Part shown: in pieces, positions 8,370-16,945 of the stretch
How positions within the stretch are numbered: position 1 is the first letter of the stretch
Layout: the number at the start of each line of letters is the position of its first letter
DNA from: Hymenobacter perfusus
GTDB taxonomy: Bacteria; Bacteroidota; Bacteroidia; Cytophagales; Hymenobacteraceae
Assembly (NCBI RefSeq): GCF_003944765.1
Contig: NZ_RWIU01000003.1
Span: 248,001 to 312,000, forward strand
Direction of reading: 5' to 3'
Length of the DNA stretch: 64,000 bases
Made by a program: the position numbers and the translations under genes
The notes under the pieces: model-generated
What the model was told of the DNA's origin: nothing
The model's input: only the letters and a program-made list of their open reading frames with translations
The model's database searches: none

Positions 8370-10025
8370 ATGAAACACCTGGTAGCCAAAATTCACCCCG
8401 ACGATAACGTGCTGGTGGCCCTGCAGGACCTGCCGGTGGGCACGCCCGTGACGTGGGACGGCACCACCGTAACCACCACCGAAAAGATACCCGCCAAGCA
8501 CAAGCTGGCCTTACAGTTCCTAGCCCCCGGCGACCCGGTACACATGTACGGCGTGCTGGTGGGCAAAGCGGCGCAGGCCATTGGCGTGGGCGGCCTGCTC
8601 ACCACCAGCAACATGCGCCACGCCACCGACAGCTACGACGAGCACCGCCAACACCGCCCGGAATGGCCCGCCCCCGAGGTGAGCCAGTGGCAGGAGCGCA
8701 CCTTTCAGGGCTTTCACCGCCCCGATGGCCGCGTGGGTACCGCCAACTACTGGCTGGTAATTCCGCTGGTGTTCTGCGAGAACCGCAACATTCAGGTGCT
8801 GGAAGAAGCCCTGGTGAACGACCTGGGCTACGCCCGCCGCAAAAGCTACCAGCCCCAGACCCAGGAGCTGATTTCGTTGCTACGGGCCGGCAAAACCGTG
8901 GAGGAAATCCTGGCCACCGACCTGCACTCGGCCGAGGACGGCCAAGCCCGGCCCCGCCTGTTTCCGAACGTGGACGGTGTGCGGTTTCTGACCCACGAGG
9001 GCGGCTGCGGCGGCATTCGGCAGGATGCCCAGACGCTGTGTGGGCTGCTGGCCGGCTACATCACTCATCCCAACGTGGCGGGCGCTACCGTACTCAGTCT
9101 GGGCTGCCAGAACGCGCAGGTGAGCATGTTGCAGGCCGAAATTGACCGACGCAGTCCGGGTGGGCTGCAGAAGCCGCTGTATATTCTGGAACAGCAGAAA
9201 ATCGGGACTGAGGAAGCCCTCATCAGCACGGCTTTGCGCCAGACGTTTGCCGGCCTCATGCTGGCCAACCAGGCCACCCGCCAGCCCGCCCCGCTCAGCA
9301 AGCTCTGCATCGGGCTGGAGTGCGGCGGCTCCGATGGCTTCTCGGGCATCTCGGCCAACCCCGCCGTGGGCCACGTTTCCGATTTGCTGGTGGCCCTGGG
9401 CGGCTCCGTGATTCTGGCCGAATTCCCGGAGCTGTGCGGGGTGGAGCAGGAGTTGGTAGACCGTAGCGTGGATACGGCCACGGCCGAGCGGTTCAGCTCC
9501 CTGATGAAAGCCTACGGCGACTCGGCCGTGGCCGTGGGCTCGGGCTTCGACATGAACCCGTCGCCGGGCAACATCCGCGACGGGCTGATTACCGACGCCA
9601 TGAAATCGGCCGGGGCGGCCCGCAAGGGCGGTTCCTCGCCGGTAGTGGCCGTGCTCGATTATCCCGAGCTGGTGACGCAGCCCGGCCTGAATCTGCTCTG
9701 CACCCCCGGTAACGACGTGGAATCGACCACGGCGGAGGTGGGCTCGGGGGCCACGGTGGTGCTGTTTACCACCGGTCTGGGCACGCCTACCGGCAACCCC
9801 ATTGCCCCGGTGGTCAAAATCAGCAGCAACACGGCCCTTGCCCGCCGCATGCCCGATATCATCGACCTGAACACCGGCACCGTCATCGATGGGGAGGAAA
9901 CCATTGAACAGGCTGGCGCCCGCATCCTCGACTACGTGGTGCGCGTGGCCAGCGGCGAGGAAGTAGCCGCCGTCCGCCACGACCAAACCGATTTCATCCC
10001 CTGGAAGCGCGGGGTGTCGCTGTAA
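8370..10025 (+). CDS. uxaA: Altronate dehydratase
   Basis: This 551-residue protein dehydrates D-altronate to 2-keto-3-deoxygluconate. The N-terminal about 95 residues form an SAF-like domain ('IHPDDNVLVALQDLPVG'). The large C-terminal UxaA domain shows 'GFHRPDGRVGTANYWLVI', 'HEGGCGG', 'LGCQNAQ' and 'GLECGGSDGFSGISANPA'. The conserved cysteines in these motifs are metal ligands in the family. Length is slightly above E. coli UxaA (about 495) and normal for Bacteroidota. It lies downstream of uxaB across a palindromic repeat and upstream of uxaC. Confidence 0.95.
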   Translation: MKHLVAKIHPDDNVLVALQDLPVGTPVTWDGTTVTTTEKIPAKHKLALQFLAPGDPVHMYGVLVGKAAQAIGVGGLLTTSNMRHATDSYDEHRQHRPEWPAPEVSQWQERTFQGFHRPDGRVGTANYWLVIPLVFCENRNIQVLEEALVNDLGYARRKSYQPQTQELISLLRAGKTVEEILATDLHSAEDGQARPRLFPNVDGVRFLTHEGGCGGIRQDAQTLCGLLAGYITHPNVAGATVLSLGCQNAQVSMLQAEIDRRSPGGLQKPLYILEQQKIGTEEALISTALRQTFAGLMLANQATRQPAPLSKLCIGLECGGSDGFSGISANPAVGHVSDLLVALGGSVILAEFPELCGVEQELVDRSVDTATAERFSSLMKAYGDSAVAVGSGFDMNPSPGNIRDGLITDAMKSAGAARKGGSSPVVAVLDYPELVTQPGLNLLCTPGNDVESTTAEVGSGATVVLFTTGLGTPTGNPIAPVVKISSNTALARRMPDIIDLNTGTVIDGEETIEQAGARILDYVVRVASGEEVAAVRHDQTDFIPWKRGVSL

Positions 10026-10028
10026 GGG

Positions 10029-10113
10029 AGTTGTCAGTTACTGGTTGTCAGTTGTCAGTATCCGGCGTGTCATTCCGAGGCCTGACAACCGATAACGAAT
10101 AACTGACAACTGA
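10029..10113. repeat. 'TTGTCAGTT' inverted repeat in the uxaA-uxaC gap
   Basis: Left arm 10029-10051 and right arm 10081-10113 are imperfect reverse complements built from 'AGTTGTCAGTTA' and 'GGTTGTCAG' blocks. The left arm lacks about nine bases present in the right arm. The rest of this 238-base gap (10114-10263) has no gene. It holds 'GTATCTTTAA' at about 10202-10211, close to the Bacteroidota -7 consensus, which may be an internal promoter for uxaC. Confidence 0.55.
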
Positions 10114-10263
10114 TGACCCACCGCCCCCGGCTACCGGGAACGTTTGCGTAGATAAATATGCGTTTCGACGCCGAAAACGGCACTTATCGGGGAGGGAACC
10201 CGGTATCTTTAACCGACCCATCCTTCCCACCCACCAGGAACCACCCGCTAGTTTTTGCCGCTT

Positions 10264-11694
10264 ATGAAGCCCTTTCTCAACGAGGATTTCCTGCTCCGGA
10301 CCGCTACGGCCCGCACGCTCTACCACGAGTATGCCCAGCAGATGCCCATCATTGATTACCACAACCACCTGCTGCCCGACCAGATTGCCGAGGATCGGCA
10401 GTTTGACACCATCACGCAGGTGTGGCTCTACGGCGACCATTACAAGTGGCGGGCCATGCGCACCAACGGCGTGCCCGAGCGCTACATCACCGGCGACGCC
10501 TCCGACTGGGAGAAGTTCGAGAAATGGGCCGAAACCGTGCCCCAGACCGTGCGCAACCCGCTCTACCACTGGACGCACCTGGAGCTGCAGCGCTACTTCG
10601 GCATCACGGAGCTGCTGAGCCCGGCCTCGGCCCGCCGCATCTACGACCAGTGCAACGCCCTGCTGCAAACCCCCGAGTACTCGGTGCGCAACCTGCTGCG
10701 CAAGATGAACGTGGAGGCCCTCTGCACCACCGACGACCCATCTGACTCCCTGGAGCACCACCGCGCCCTGCAAAGCAGCGACTTTGAAATTCAGGTGCTG
10801 CCCACGTTCCGCCCCGATAAGGCCATGGCCGTGGAAGACTCCGCCACTTACAATGCCTACCTGGATAAGCTGGGCCAGTCGGCGGCCGTGGATATCCACA
10901 CCTACCACGACCTGCAAACGGCCCTGCGCCTGCGCCACGACTACTTCGCGGCCCTGGGCTGCCGCCTTTCCGACCACGGTCTGGAGCAGCTTTACGCCGC
11001 CGACTACACCGACGCGGAAATCAACGACATCTTCCTCAAGATTCGGGGCGGGCAGGAGCTGACCGCCGCTGAAGTGGTGCAGTTCAAGTCGGCAATGCTG
11101 ATTTTGCTGGCTGAAATGGACTGGGAAAAGGGCTGGACCCAGCAGTTCCATCTGGGTGCGCTGCGCAACAACAACGCCCGCATGCTGCGCCAACTCGGCC
11201 CCGATACCGGCTGGGACTCCATCGGCGACTTCTCGCAGGGCCGCGCGCTGTCCACCTTCCTTGACCGCCTCGACGGGCAGGATAAGCTGGCCAAAACCAT
11301 TCTCTACAACCTCAACCCTGCCGACAACGAGCTGATGGCCACGATGGTGGGTAACTTCAACGACGGCTCGGTGGCCGGCAAGGTGCAGTTCGGCTCGGGC
11401 TGGTGGTTCCTGGATCAGAAGGACGGCATGGAAAAGCAGCTCAACGCCCTGAGTAACATGGGCCTGCTAAGCCGTTTCGTGGGCATGCTCACCGACTCGC
11501 GCAGCTTCCTTTCGTACCCGCGCCATGAGTATTTCCGCCGCGTGCTCTGCAACCTGCTGGGTCAGGACGTGGAAAACGGCGAGCTGCCCGACGACCTGGA
11601 GCTGCTCGGCAGCATCGTGCAGAACATCTGCTACCACAACGCCAAAGCATACTTCGGCTTCGAGAAAGTGCCCGCCGAATCGGCCGCGGTATAA
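10264..11694 (+). CDS. uxaC: Glucuronate/galacturonate isomerase
   Basis: This 476-residue amidohydrolase-fold isomerase converts D-galacturonate to D-tagaturonate and D-glucuronate to D-fructuronate. It starts with the UxaC signature 'MKPFLNEDFLL' and contains 'PIIDYHNHLLP' (metal-binding His pair), 'WTHLELQRYFGI', 'CTTDDPSDSL' and 'LTDSRSFLSYPRHEYFRR'. A TTG at 10255 is in frame, but ATG 10264 gives the standard N-terminus and length. Only the uxaA/uxaB branch is encoded here, so the galacturonate activity is the relevant one. Confidence 0.96.
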   Translation: MKPFLNEDFLLRTATARTLYHEYAQQMPIIDYHNHLLPDQIAEDRQFDTITQVWLYGDHYKWRAMRTNGVPERYITGDASDWEKFEKWAETVPQTVRNPLYHWTHLELQRYFGITELLSPASARRIYDQCNALLQTPEYSVRNLLRKMNVEALCTTDDPSDSLEHHRALQSSDFEIQVLPTFRPDKAMAVEDSATYNAYLDKLGQSAAVDIHTYHDLQTALRLRHDYFAALGCRLSDHGLEQLYAADYTDAEINDIFLKIRGGQELTAAEVVQFKSAMLILLAEMDWEKGWTQQFHLGALRNNNARMLRQLGPDTGWDSIGDFSQGRALSTFLDRLDGQDKLAKTILYNLNPADNELMATMVGNFNDGSVAGKVQFGSGWWFLDQKDGMEKQLNALSNMGLLSRFVGMLTDSRSFLSYPRHEYFRRVLCNLLGQDVENGELPDDLELLGSIVQNICYHNAKAYFGFEKVPAESAAV

Positions 11695-11702
11695 CAACGT
11701 CC

Positions 11703-11814
11703 CGGTCCGGCGGCTGCAAGCCGTCGGGCCGGTTACCTCCTGAGCCACCCGCACGAGGACTTAACAACGTCAGCCCACGACGACCGGCCCGACGGCTTTC
11801 AGCCGCCGGACCGG
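11703..11814. repeat. 'CGGTCCGGC' family inverted repeat, copy 1 (uxaC-kdgK gap)
   Basis: Arms 11703-11733 and 11783-11814 are reverse complements with one or two mismatches. They flank a centre that is not conserved in sequence. The same arms recur at 15663-15774, and a shorter relative lies at about 20838-20932. It fills nearly all of the 154 bases between uxaC and kdgK. Confidence 0.8.
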
Positions 11815-11848
11815 CGCAACGTCACCAAATCCCCAGCATCCCCCACAC

Positions 11849-12859
11849 ATGAAGCAAGTTGTCACCTTTGGTGAAATCATGATGCGGTTGTCGCCGCCGT
11901 TGCAGAACCGCTTGTCGCAGGCCAGCTCGCTGGATATCACCTACGGCGGCGGCGACGCCAACGTGGCTGCCGGGCTGGCCTACCTGGGCGTGCCGGCCGC
12001 CCACGTCGGCTGCTTCCCCGATAACGCTGTGGGCCAGGCTGCCGCCCAGCACTTCCGCGGCCACGGTGTGGACATGCAGCACTGCGTGTTTCGGGGGCAG
12101 CGGCTGGGTTTGTACTTCCTGGAAGTAGGCGCGTCGCTGCGAGCTAGTCGCATCGTGTACGACCGGTACGACTCGGCCTTCGCCAACCTGCAGCCCGAGT
12201 GGTTTAACTGGGACGAGGTGTTCCGGAACGCCCAGTGGCTGCACTGGACGGGCATCACGCCCGCCATTTCGGCTACGGCGGCCCAGGCCACCCGTGAGGC
12301 TATTGCCGCCGCCCGCCGCCTCGGCCTCACTGTATCGGCCGACGTGAACTACCGCCGCAACCTGTGGCAGTACGGCCAGCGCGCCCAGGAGGTAATGCCC
12401 GAGCTGGTAGCCGGCTGCGACCTGGTGGTCTGCACCGAAGGCGACGCTGAGGACCTGTTCGGCATCAAAGCCGCCCCCGATACCGACAACAGCTTCGTGT
12501 CGATGAGCGAGCAGCTGATAGCGCGGTTTCCGCAGATCCGGCAGGTTATTGCCACCCGCCGCGACACCCGTAGCGCCTCGCATGAGCGCATCCAGGGCCT
12601 GGCCTTCAGCGGCGGCAACTACTACGAAACGGAGTTCTTCGACATCAACCCCGTGGTGGACCGCATCGGGGGGGGCGACTCCTTCATTTCCGGCTTCATC
12701 TACGGCCAACTGACTTACCCCACGGTGCAGCAGGCCCTCACGTTTGCCGTGGCTACCTCCGCCCTCAAGCACACCATCCCCGGCGACATCAACCTGGTAA
12801 CCGCCGCCGAAGTCGAGCACATCGTGGCCGGCAATACCACCGGCCGCTTGCTGCGGTAG
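11849..12859 (+). CDS. kdgK: 2-keto-3-deoxygluconate kinase (PfkB family)
   Basis: This 336-residue ribokinase-fold kinase phosphorylates KDG to KDPG. Seen are the N-terminal 'VVTFGEIMMRLSPP' and 'YGGGDANVAAGLAYLG' typical of KdgK, 'ADVNYRRNLW' mid-protein, and the C-terminal PfkB signature 'DRIGGGDSFISGF' with the catalytic Asp (the usual GAGD is GGGD here). It lies between uxaC and kdgA and so links the altronate branch to the Entner-Doudoroff aldolase. Confidence 0.93.
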   Translation: MKQVVTFGEIMMRLSPPLQNRLSQASSLDITYGGGDANVAAGLAYLGVPAAHVGCFPDNAVGQAAAQHFRGHGVDMQHCVFRGQRLGLYFLEVGASLRASRIVYDRYDSAFANLQPEWFNWDEVFRNAQWLHWTGITPAISATAAQATREAIAAARRLGLTVSADVNYRRNLWQYGQRAQEVMPELVAGCDLVVCTEGDAEDLFGIKAAPDTDNSFVSMSEQLIARFPQIRQVIATRRDTRSASHERIQGLAFSGGNYYETEFFDINPVVDRIGGGDSFISGFIYGQLTYPTVQQALTFAVATSALKHTIPGDINLVTAAEVEHIVAGNTTGRLLR

Positions 12860-12876
12860 GGGTGGCGGCGAAGAAC

Positions 12877-13019
12877 GTCATGCTGAGCTTGTCGAAGCAT
12901 CTCTACCGCTTCGTTACTGGGCGTGAACCGCTCCATAGCCCAGGGTTTAAACCCTGGGCTAATGAACCAAGCGAAGCGGTAGAGATGCTTCGACTGCGCT
13001 CCGCTTCACTCAGCATGAC
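12877..13019. repeat. 'GTCATGCTGAG' family inverted repeat, copy 1, with nested palindrome
   Basis: Left arm 12877-12913 and right arm 12972-13019 share 'CGAAGCGGTAGAGATGCTTCG' and 'CAGCATGAC' ends; the right arm has an 11-base insertion. A perfect 24-bp palindrome, two 12-base halves 'AGCCCAGGGTTT', lies between them at 12937-12960. Related elements are at 34240-34343 and 60191-60265. It separates kdgK from kdgA. Confidence 0.8.
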
Positions 13020-13047
13020 AAAATCAGCAAACAGAAATACACAACAC

Positions 13048-13716
13048 ATGCCCCGCTTCTCCCCCGAACATATCCTCGAAATCGTGCTGCGCTACCCGGT
13101 GGTGCCGGTGTTTTACCATGCCGACGCGGCATTTGCCCAGCGGATTTTGGCGGCCTGCTACGCGGGCGGGTTGCGTGTGTTTGAGTTCACCAACCGGGGC
13201 AGCAATGCCTTCGACGTATTTGAGCAGCTGGTGGCCTACGCGCACGCCCACTGCCCCGATATGCTGCTGGGCATCGGGACCATTTACACGGCGGAGGAGG
13301 CCAACCGCTTTATCCAGGCCGGGGCCGACTTCGTGGTGCAGCCCTGCCTCACGGCCGACGTGGCCGATGCTTGCCGCCGCAGCGGTACGCCCTGGCTGCC
13401 CGGCACCATGACGGTTTCGGAAGTTTTCCAGGCCACTCGCTTAGGCGCGGCCATCGTGAAAATCTTCCCCGGCAACGTGCTCGGGCCGGGCTTCATCCGG
13501 AGTCTGCGCGGGCCGATGCCGAGCGTGCCGCTGATGGTAACGGGTGGCGTGGAACCCACCGAAACCAGCCTGCGCGAGTGGTTTGGGGCCGGCGTGAACG
13601 TGGTAGGCATGGGCTCCCAACTCTTTAAAAACCCCGATGATACCGAGGCGCTGAGCCGGCAGATTGCCGACCTGCTGGCCTTCGCCCAAACTGCTACCTC
13701 ACCGCCGTCATCCTGA
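13048..13716 (+). CDS. kdgA: KDPG/KHG aldolase (Entner-Doudoroff aldolase)
   Basis: This 222-residue class I aldolase splits 2-keto-3-deoxy-6-phosphogluconate to pyruvate and glyceraldehyde-3-phosphate. Motifs: 'VPVFYHAD', 'GLRVFEFTNRG' (the Glu of this family's active site), 'LLGIGTI', 'VVQPC', 'WLPGTMTVSEV' and 'VKIFPGNVLGPGFI' with the Schiff-base Lys in 'VKIFP', then 'VTGGVEPTE'. The frame stays open further upstream, but that would translate the palindromic repeat. ATG 13048 gives the standard length and is chosen. Confidence 0.95.
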   Translation: MPRFSPEHILEIVLRYPVVPVFYHADAAFAQRILAACYAGGLRVFEFTNRGSNAFDVFEQLVAYAHAHCPDMLLGIGTIYTAEEANRFIQAGADFVVQPCLTADVADACRRSGTPWLPGTMTVSEVFQATRLGAAIVKIFPGNVLGPGFIRSLRGPMPSVPLMVTGGVEPTETSLREWFGAGVNVVGMGSQLFKNPDDTEALSRQIADLLAFAQTATSPPSS

Positions 13717-13787
13717 GTAGCGCCGGTCGGTTGCCCCAACAACTGGCCGTTCTAATTTTCCTTTCCAGTATCAGCCCCCGAATTCCC

Positions 13788-15155
13788 ATGAGCGCCATGA
13801 TACAGACTTCCGCCGCCGCGCCCCCGGCCACCGCGCCGACTACCGGCCTCAGCCGGTACCGTTGGACGATTTGCGGGCTGGTGTTTTTCGCCACCACCGT
13901 CAATTACCTCGACCGGGCCGTTATTTCCCTGCTCAAGCCCTACCTCGAAACCGAGTTCAAGTGGAACGCGGGCGACTACGCCAACATCGAAATTGCCTTT
14001 AAGCTGGCCTACTCGCTGGGTATGCTGGGCGTGGGGCGGGTTATCGACAAGCTCGGGACCAAAATCGGCTACGCGCTGTCAACTTTTCTGTGGAGTCTGG
14101 CCGCCATTGGGCACGCGTTTGTGACCAGCACCATCGGTTTTTCGGTGGCGCGGGCGTTTCTGGGCGTTACAGAGGCCGGCAATTTCCCGGCCGCCATCAA
14201 AACCACGGCCGAGTGGTTTCCGCAGAAGGAGCGGGCCCTGGCTACCGGTATCTTCAACTCGGGCTCTAACGTGGGGGCCATTATCGCCCCGCTCACGGTG
14301 CCGCTCATTGCCGAAACCATCGGCTGGAAATGGGCCTTCGTGATTACCGGAGCGCTGGGTTTCGTGTGGCTGGCCTTGTGGTTCTGGCTCTACGAGGTGC
14401 CCGCCCGCCACGCCCGCCTGACCAAGGCTGAGTTCGACTACATCCACAGCGACGTGGACGATCAGGCTGCCGCTGCTATTACCACCGAGCCCAAGGTATC
14501 GTGGTTTAAGCTGCTCACGTTCCGCCAGACCTGGGCCTTCGTGCTGGGCAAGTTCCTGACCGACCCGGTGTGGTGGTTTTACCTGTTCTGGCTCCCCGAT
14601 TTCCTGAGCAAGCAGTACGGCCTCAAGGGCACCGATATTGCTTTGCCCGTGGCCATGGTGTACATGCTGTCGAGCGTGGGCAGCGTGGGTGGCGGCTGGA
14701 TTCCGCTCAACTTCATCAAGCGCGGCTGGGCGCCGTTCCGGGCCCGCAAAACCAGCATGCTGCTCATTGCTTTGTGCGTGTTTCCGATTGTGTTTGCCCA
14801 GCAGCTGGGGCAGGTGAATATGTGGCTGGCGGTGCTGGTGATTGGTATTGCGGCGGCGGCGCACCAGGCCTGGAGCGCCAATATCTTCACCACCGTGTCG
14901 GATATGTTCCCCAAGAAAGCCGTGGCCTCGGTGACGGGCATCGGGGGCATGGCCGGCGGCTTCGGCGGCATTGTGCTGTCGGCACTGGTGCAGAAGCGCA
15001 TGTTCGTGTACTACGAAAGCATCGGGCAGCTCGATAAGGCCTATTTCATCATGTTCTGGATTTGCGGCGGGGCCTACCTGCTGGCCTGGGTGCTGATGCA
15101 CTTCCTGGCCCCTCGTATGAAGCGCATCGACCTCGACGCGGCCCCCGCGGCCTAA
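13788..15155 (+). CDS. exuT: MFS hexuronate transporter (ExuT-like)
   Basis: This inner-membrane protein of about 455 residues belongs to the anion:cation symporter branch of the major facilitator superfamily. About 12 hydrophobic segments are visible. The family motifs are 'NYLDRAVIS' after TM1, 'RVIDKLGTKIGY' between TM2 and TM3, and 'ARAFLGVTEAGNFPAAIK' in TM4-5. It should take up galacturonate or glucuronate by proton symport. A TTG at 13731 is in frame, but ATG 13788 (or the nearby ATG at 13797) leaves a normal short cytoplasmic N-terminus. It lies 71 bases after kdgA. Confidence 0.9.
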   Translation: MSAMIQTSAAAPPATAPTTGLSRYRWTICGLVFFATTVNYLDRAVISLLKPYLETEFKWNAGDYANIEIAFKLAYSLGMLGVGRVIDKLGTKIGYALSTFLWSLAAIGHAFVTSTIGFSVARAFLGVTEAGNFPAAIKTTAEWFPQKERALATGIFNSGSNVGAIIAPLTVPLIAETIGWKWAFVITGALGFVWLALWFWLYEVPARHARLTKAEFDYIHSDVDDQAAAAITTEPKVSWFKLLTFRQTWAFVLGKFLTDPVWWFYLFWLPDFLSKQYGLKGTDIALPVAMVYMLSSVGSVGGGWIPLNFIKRGWAPFRARKTSMLLIALCVFPIVFAQQLGQVNMWLAVLVIGIAAAAHQAWSANIFTTVSDMFPKKAVASVTGIGGMAGGFGGIVLSALVQKRMFVYYESIGQLDKAYFIMFWICGGAYLLAWVLMHFLAPRMKRIDLDAAPAA

Positions 15156-15176
15156 CCCTTCCTTCTTTCTCAAGCT

Positions 15177-15653
15177 ATGAAAAAGCTACTGCTGTTGCTG
15201 GCCCTGCTGGGGCTGGCCGGGCCGTTCCATGCCTTCGCCCAGGCCACCAAAAAAGATCAGGCCGCCGCCAAAGAAGTGGAGCTGCTGGAGCGCCAGCGCT
15301 TTGAGGCCCAGGTGAAAAAGGACTACGCCGTGCTGGAAAAGGTGTTTGCCGACGACCTGGTGTACACCCACTCCAACGGCAAGCAGAACAACAAGCAGGA
15401 GTACATCCAGAGCATCCGCGACGGCAAAAGCCAGTACGAGAAGATTGACGTGGAAGCCCTGAACGTGCGCGCCTACCACGACGGCCGCACGGCCGTGGTC
15501 AACGGCACCATTACCATCACGCTGCCCAACAAGTCCGACGGTACGCCCAACCTGGCCCACCTCAAGTACGTGGTGGTGCAGATCAAAGACCCGAAAAAAG
15601 GCTGGCAGGTGGTGCTCTGGCAAAGCCAGAAACAGCCCGACGCCAAAAGCTGA
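15177..15653 (+). CDS. Exported SnoaL-like/DUF4440 protein of unknown function
   Basis: This is a 158-residue protein with a clear signal peptide (residues 1-21, ending 'FHAFAQA'). The mature part is an NTF2-like cone fold of the DUF4440 type, recognised by 'RFEAQVKKDYAVLEKVFADDLVYTHSNGK' and 'AVVNGTITI'. It starts 21 bases after exuT, so it belongs to the same operon. These domains occur in pectin loci and in many others. Whether it binds a uronate product or is a periplasmic enzyme cannot be told from the sequence. Confidence 0.75.
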   Translation: MKKLLLLLALLGLAGPFHAFAQATKKDQAAAKEVELLERQRFEAQVKKDYAVLEKVFADDLVYTHSNGKQNNKQEYIQSIRDGKSQYEKIDVEALNVRAYHDGRTAVVNGTITITLPNKSDGTPNLAHLKYVVVQIKDPKKGWQVVLWQSQKQPDAKS

Positions 15654-15662
15654 CGAATTGCC

Positions 15663-15774
15663 CGGTCCGGCAGCTGCAAGCCGTCGGGCCGGTTGCCGCT
15701 AGCTGATGTTGCCCCGGCCTCGTGCCGATGGCCCGAACGACGACCGGCCCGACGGCTTGCAGCCGCCGGACCGG
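15663..15774. repeat. 'CGGTCCGGC' family inverted repeat, copy 2
   Basis: Arms 15663-15693 and 15743-15774 match those of the copy at 11703-11814 nearly base for base. The centre differs but contains 'GGTTGCCGCTAGCTGAT', which recurs in reverse complement at about 20884-20900. It lies between the DUF4440 gene and fbp. Confidence 0.8.
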
Positions 15775-15802
15775 AGCCGCCTTTTTTGCATTCCCTTTCT
15801 GC

Positions 15803-16822
15803 ATGAATATTTCTACCGAAAACACCATTGCCCAGCCCGTTGGCACCACGCTGGAGCGCTATATCATGCGCAAGCAGGCCGAGTTTCAGTTTGCTACCGG
15901 CGAGCTGAGCCAGCTGCTGCGCGACATTGCTTTGGCCGGGAAAATTGTGAACCGGGAGGTGAACCGCGCCGGCCTCACCAGCATCATTGGGAGCATGGGC
16001 CAGCAGAACGTGCAGGGCGAGGCCCAGCAGCGGCTTGATGTGGAAGCCAACATCCGCTTCATCCGGGCCCTGACCAACGGGGGCGAGGCCTGCGCCGTGC
16101 TCAGCGAGGAGGAGGACGACATCATCCACACCGGCAACTGCCAGGGCAAGTACGTGGTGGCCATCGACCCGCTCGACGGCTCCAGCAACATTGATGTGAA
16201 CATCAGCATCGGCACCATTTTCAGCATCTACCGGCGCGTGTCGGCGGTGGGGCAGGAGGCCGGCCCCGAGGACTTTTTGCAGGGCGGGCGTACCCAGGTA
16301 GCGGCGGGCTACATCCTGTACGGCTCCAGCACCATGCTGGTGTACACCACCGGCCACGGGGTGGCGGGCTTCACCTACGAAAACTCTTTGGGCGAATTCT
16401 TCCTCTCGCACCCCGATATGCTGATTCCGGCCACTGGCACCGTGTTCAGCTGCAACGAGGGCTACTGGTTCGACTACCCCGAGTATGTGCGCCAGTACCT
16501 GATGGAGTGCAAGCGCCAGGGCCAGAGCGGGCGGTACGTGGGCTCCCTGGTGGCCGATTACCACCGCAACCTGCTCATGGGAGGCATTTACCTGTATCCG
16601 CCCACCCGCAAGAACCCCGAGGGCAAGCTGCGCCTGCTCTATGAGGGCTTCCCGCTGGCTTTCCTCATCGAGCAGGCCGGCGGCCGGGCCGAAACCGGCA
16701 CCGGGCCGGTGCTCGACGTGACGCCTACCAGCTTCCACCAGCGCAGTCCGTTATTTGTGGGCTCTCCCGAGCTGGTAGACAAGCTGTTGGCCGGCGCGGC
16801 CGAGGCAGAGGTAAACCCGTAG
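15803..16822 (+). CDS. fbp: Class I fructose-1,6-bisphosphatase
   Basis: This 339-residue cytosolic enzyme hydrolyses fructose-1,6-bisphosphate to fructose-6-phosphate. Diagnostic are 'SEEEDD' (metal-binding acids, about 101-106), 'DPLDGSSN' at 122-129, 'GYILYGSSTMLVYT' and 'GKLRLLYEGFPLAFLIEQAGG' (class I signature). ATG 15803 is chosen; the frame upstream only translates the repeat. When uronates are the carbon source, carbon enters as C3 units and gluconeogenesis is needed, which may explain fbp at the end of this locus. Confidence 0.95.
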   Translation: MNISTENTIAQPVGTTLERYIMRKQAEFQFATGELSQLLRDIALAGKIVNREVNRAGLTSIIGSMGQQNVQGEAQQRLDVEANIRFIRALTNGGEACAVLSEEEDDIIHTGNCQGKYVVAIDPLDGSSNIDVNISIGTIFSIYRRVSAVGQEAGPEDFLQGGRTQVAAGYILYGSSTMLVYTTGHGVAGFTYENSLGEFFLSHPDMLIPATGTVFSCNEGYWFDYPEYVRQYLMECKRQGQSGRYVGSLVADYHRNLLMGGIYLYPPTRKNPEGKLRLLYEGFPLAFLIEQAGGRAETGTGPVLDVTPTSFHQRSPLFVGSPELVDKLLAGAAEAEVNP

Positions 16823-16945
16823 AAACTCCCGCTGGTTTATACCTGTGGTTTAGGCAATTTGTCCGAACCGTGTACCTTGAAGCACAACGCGCCGGCCGGG
16901 GCCTCCCGCCGCCGGCGCGCACTGCAACCCTACACTTTCCCCCTC

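Noticed and set aside
12877-13019. CRISPR array
   Set aside because: These are single inverted repeats at scattered gaps, not regularly spaced direct repeats with unique spacers, and no cas genes occur.
12862-13047. Longer N-terminus for the KDPG aldolase
   Set aside because: It would translate the palindromic repeat. ATG 13048 gives the normal family start.
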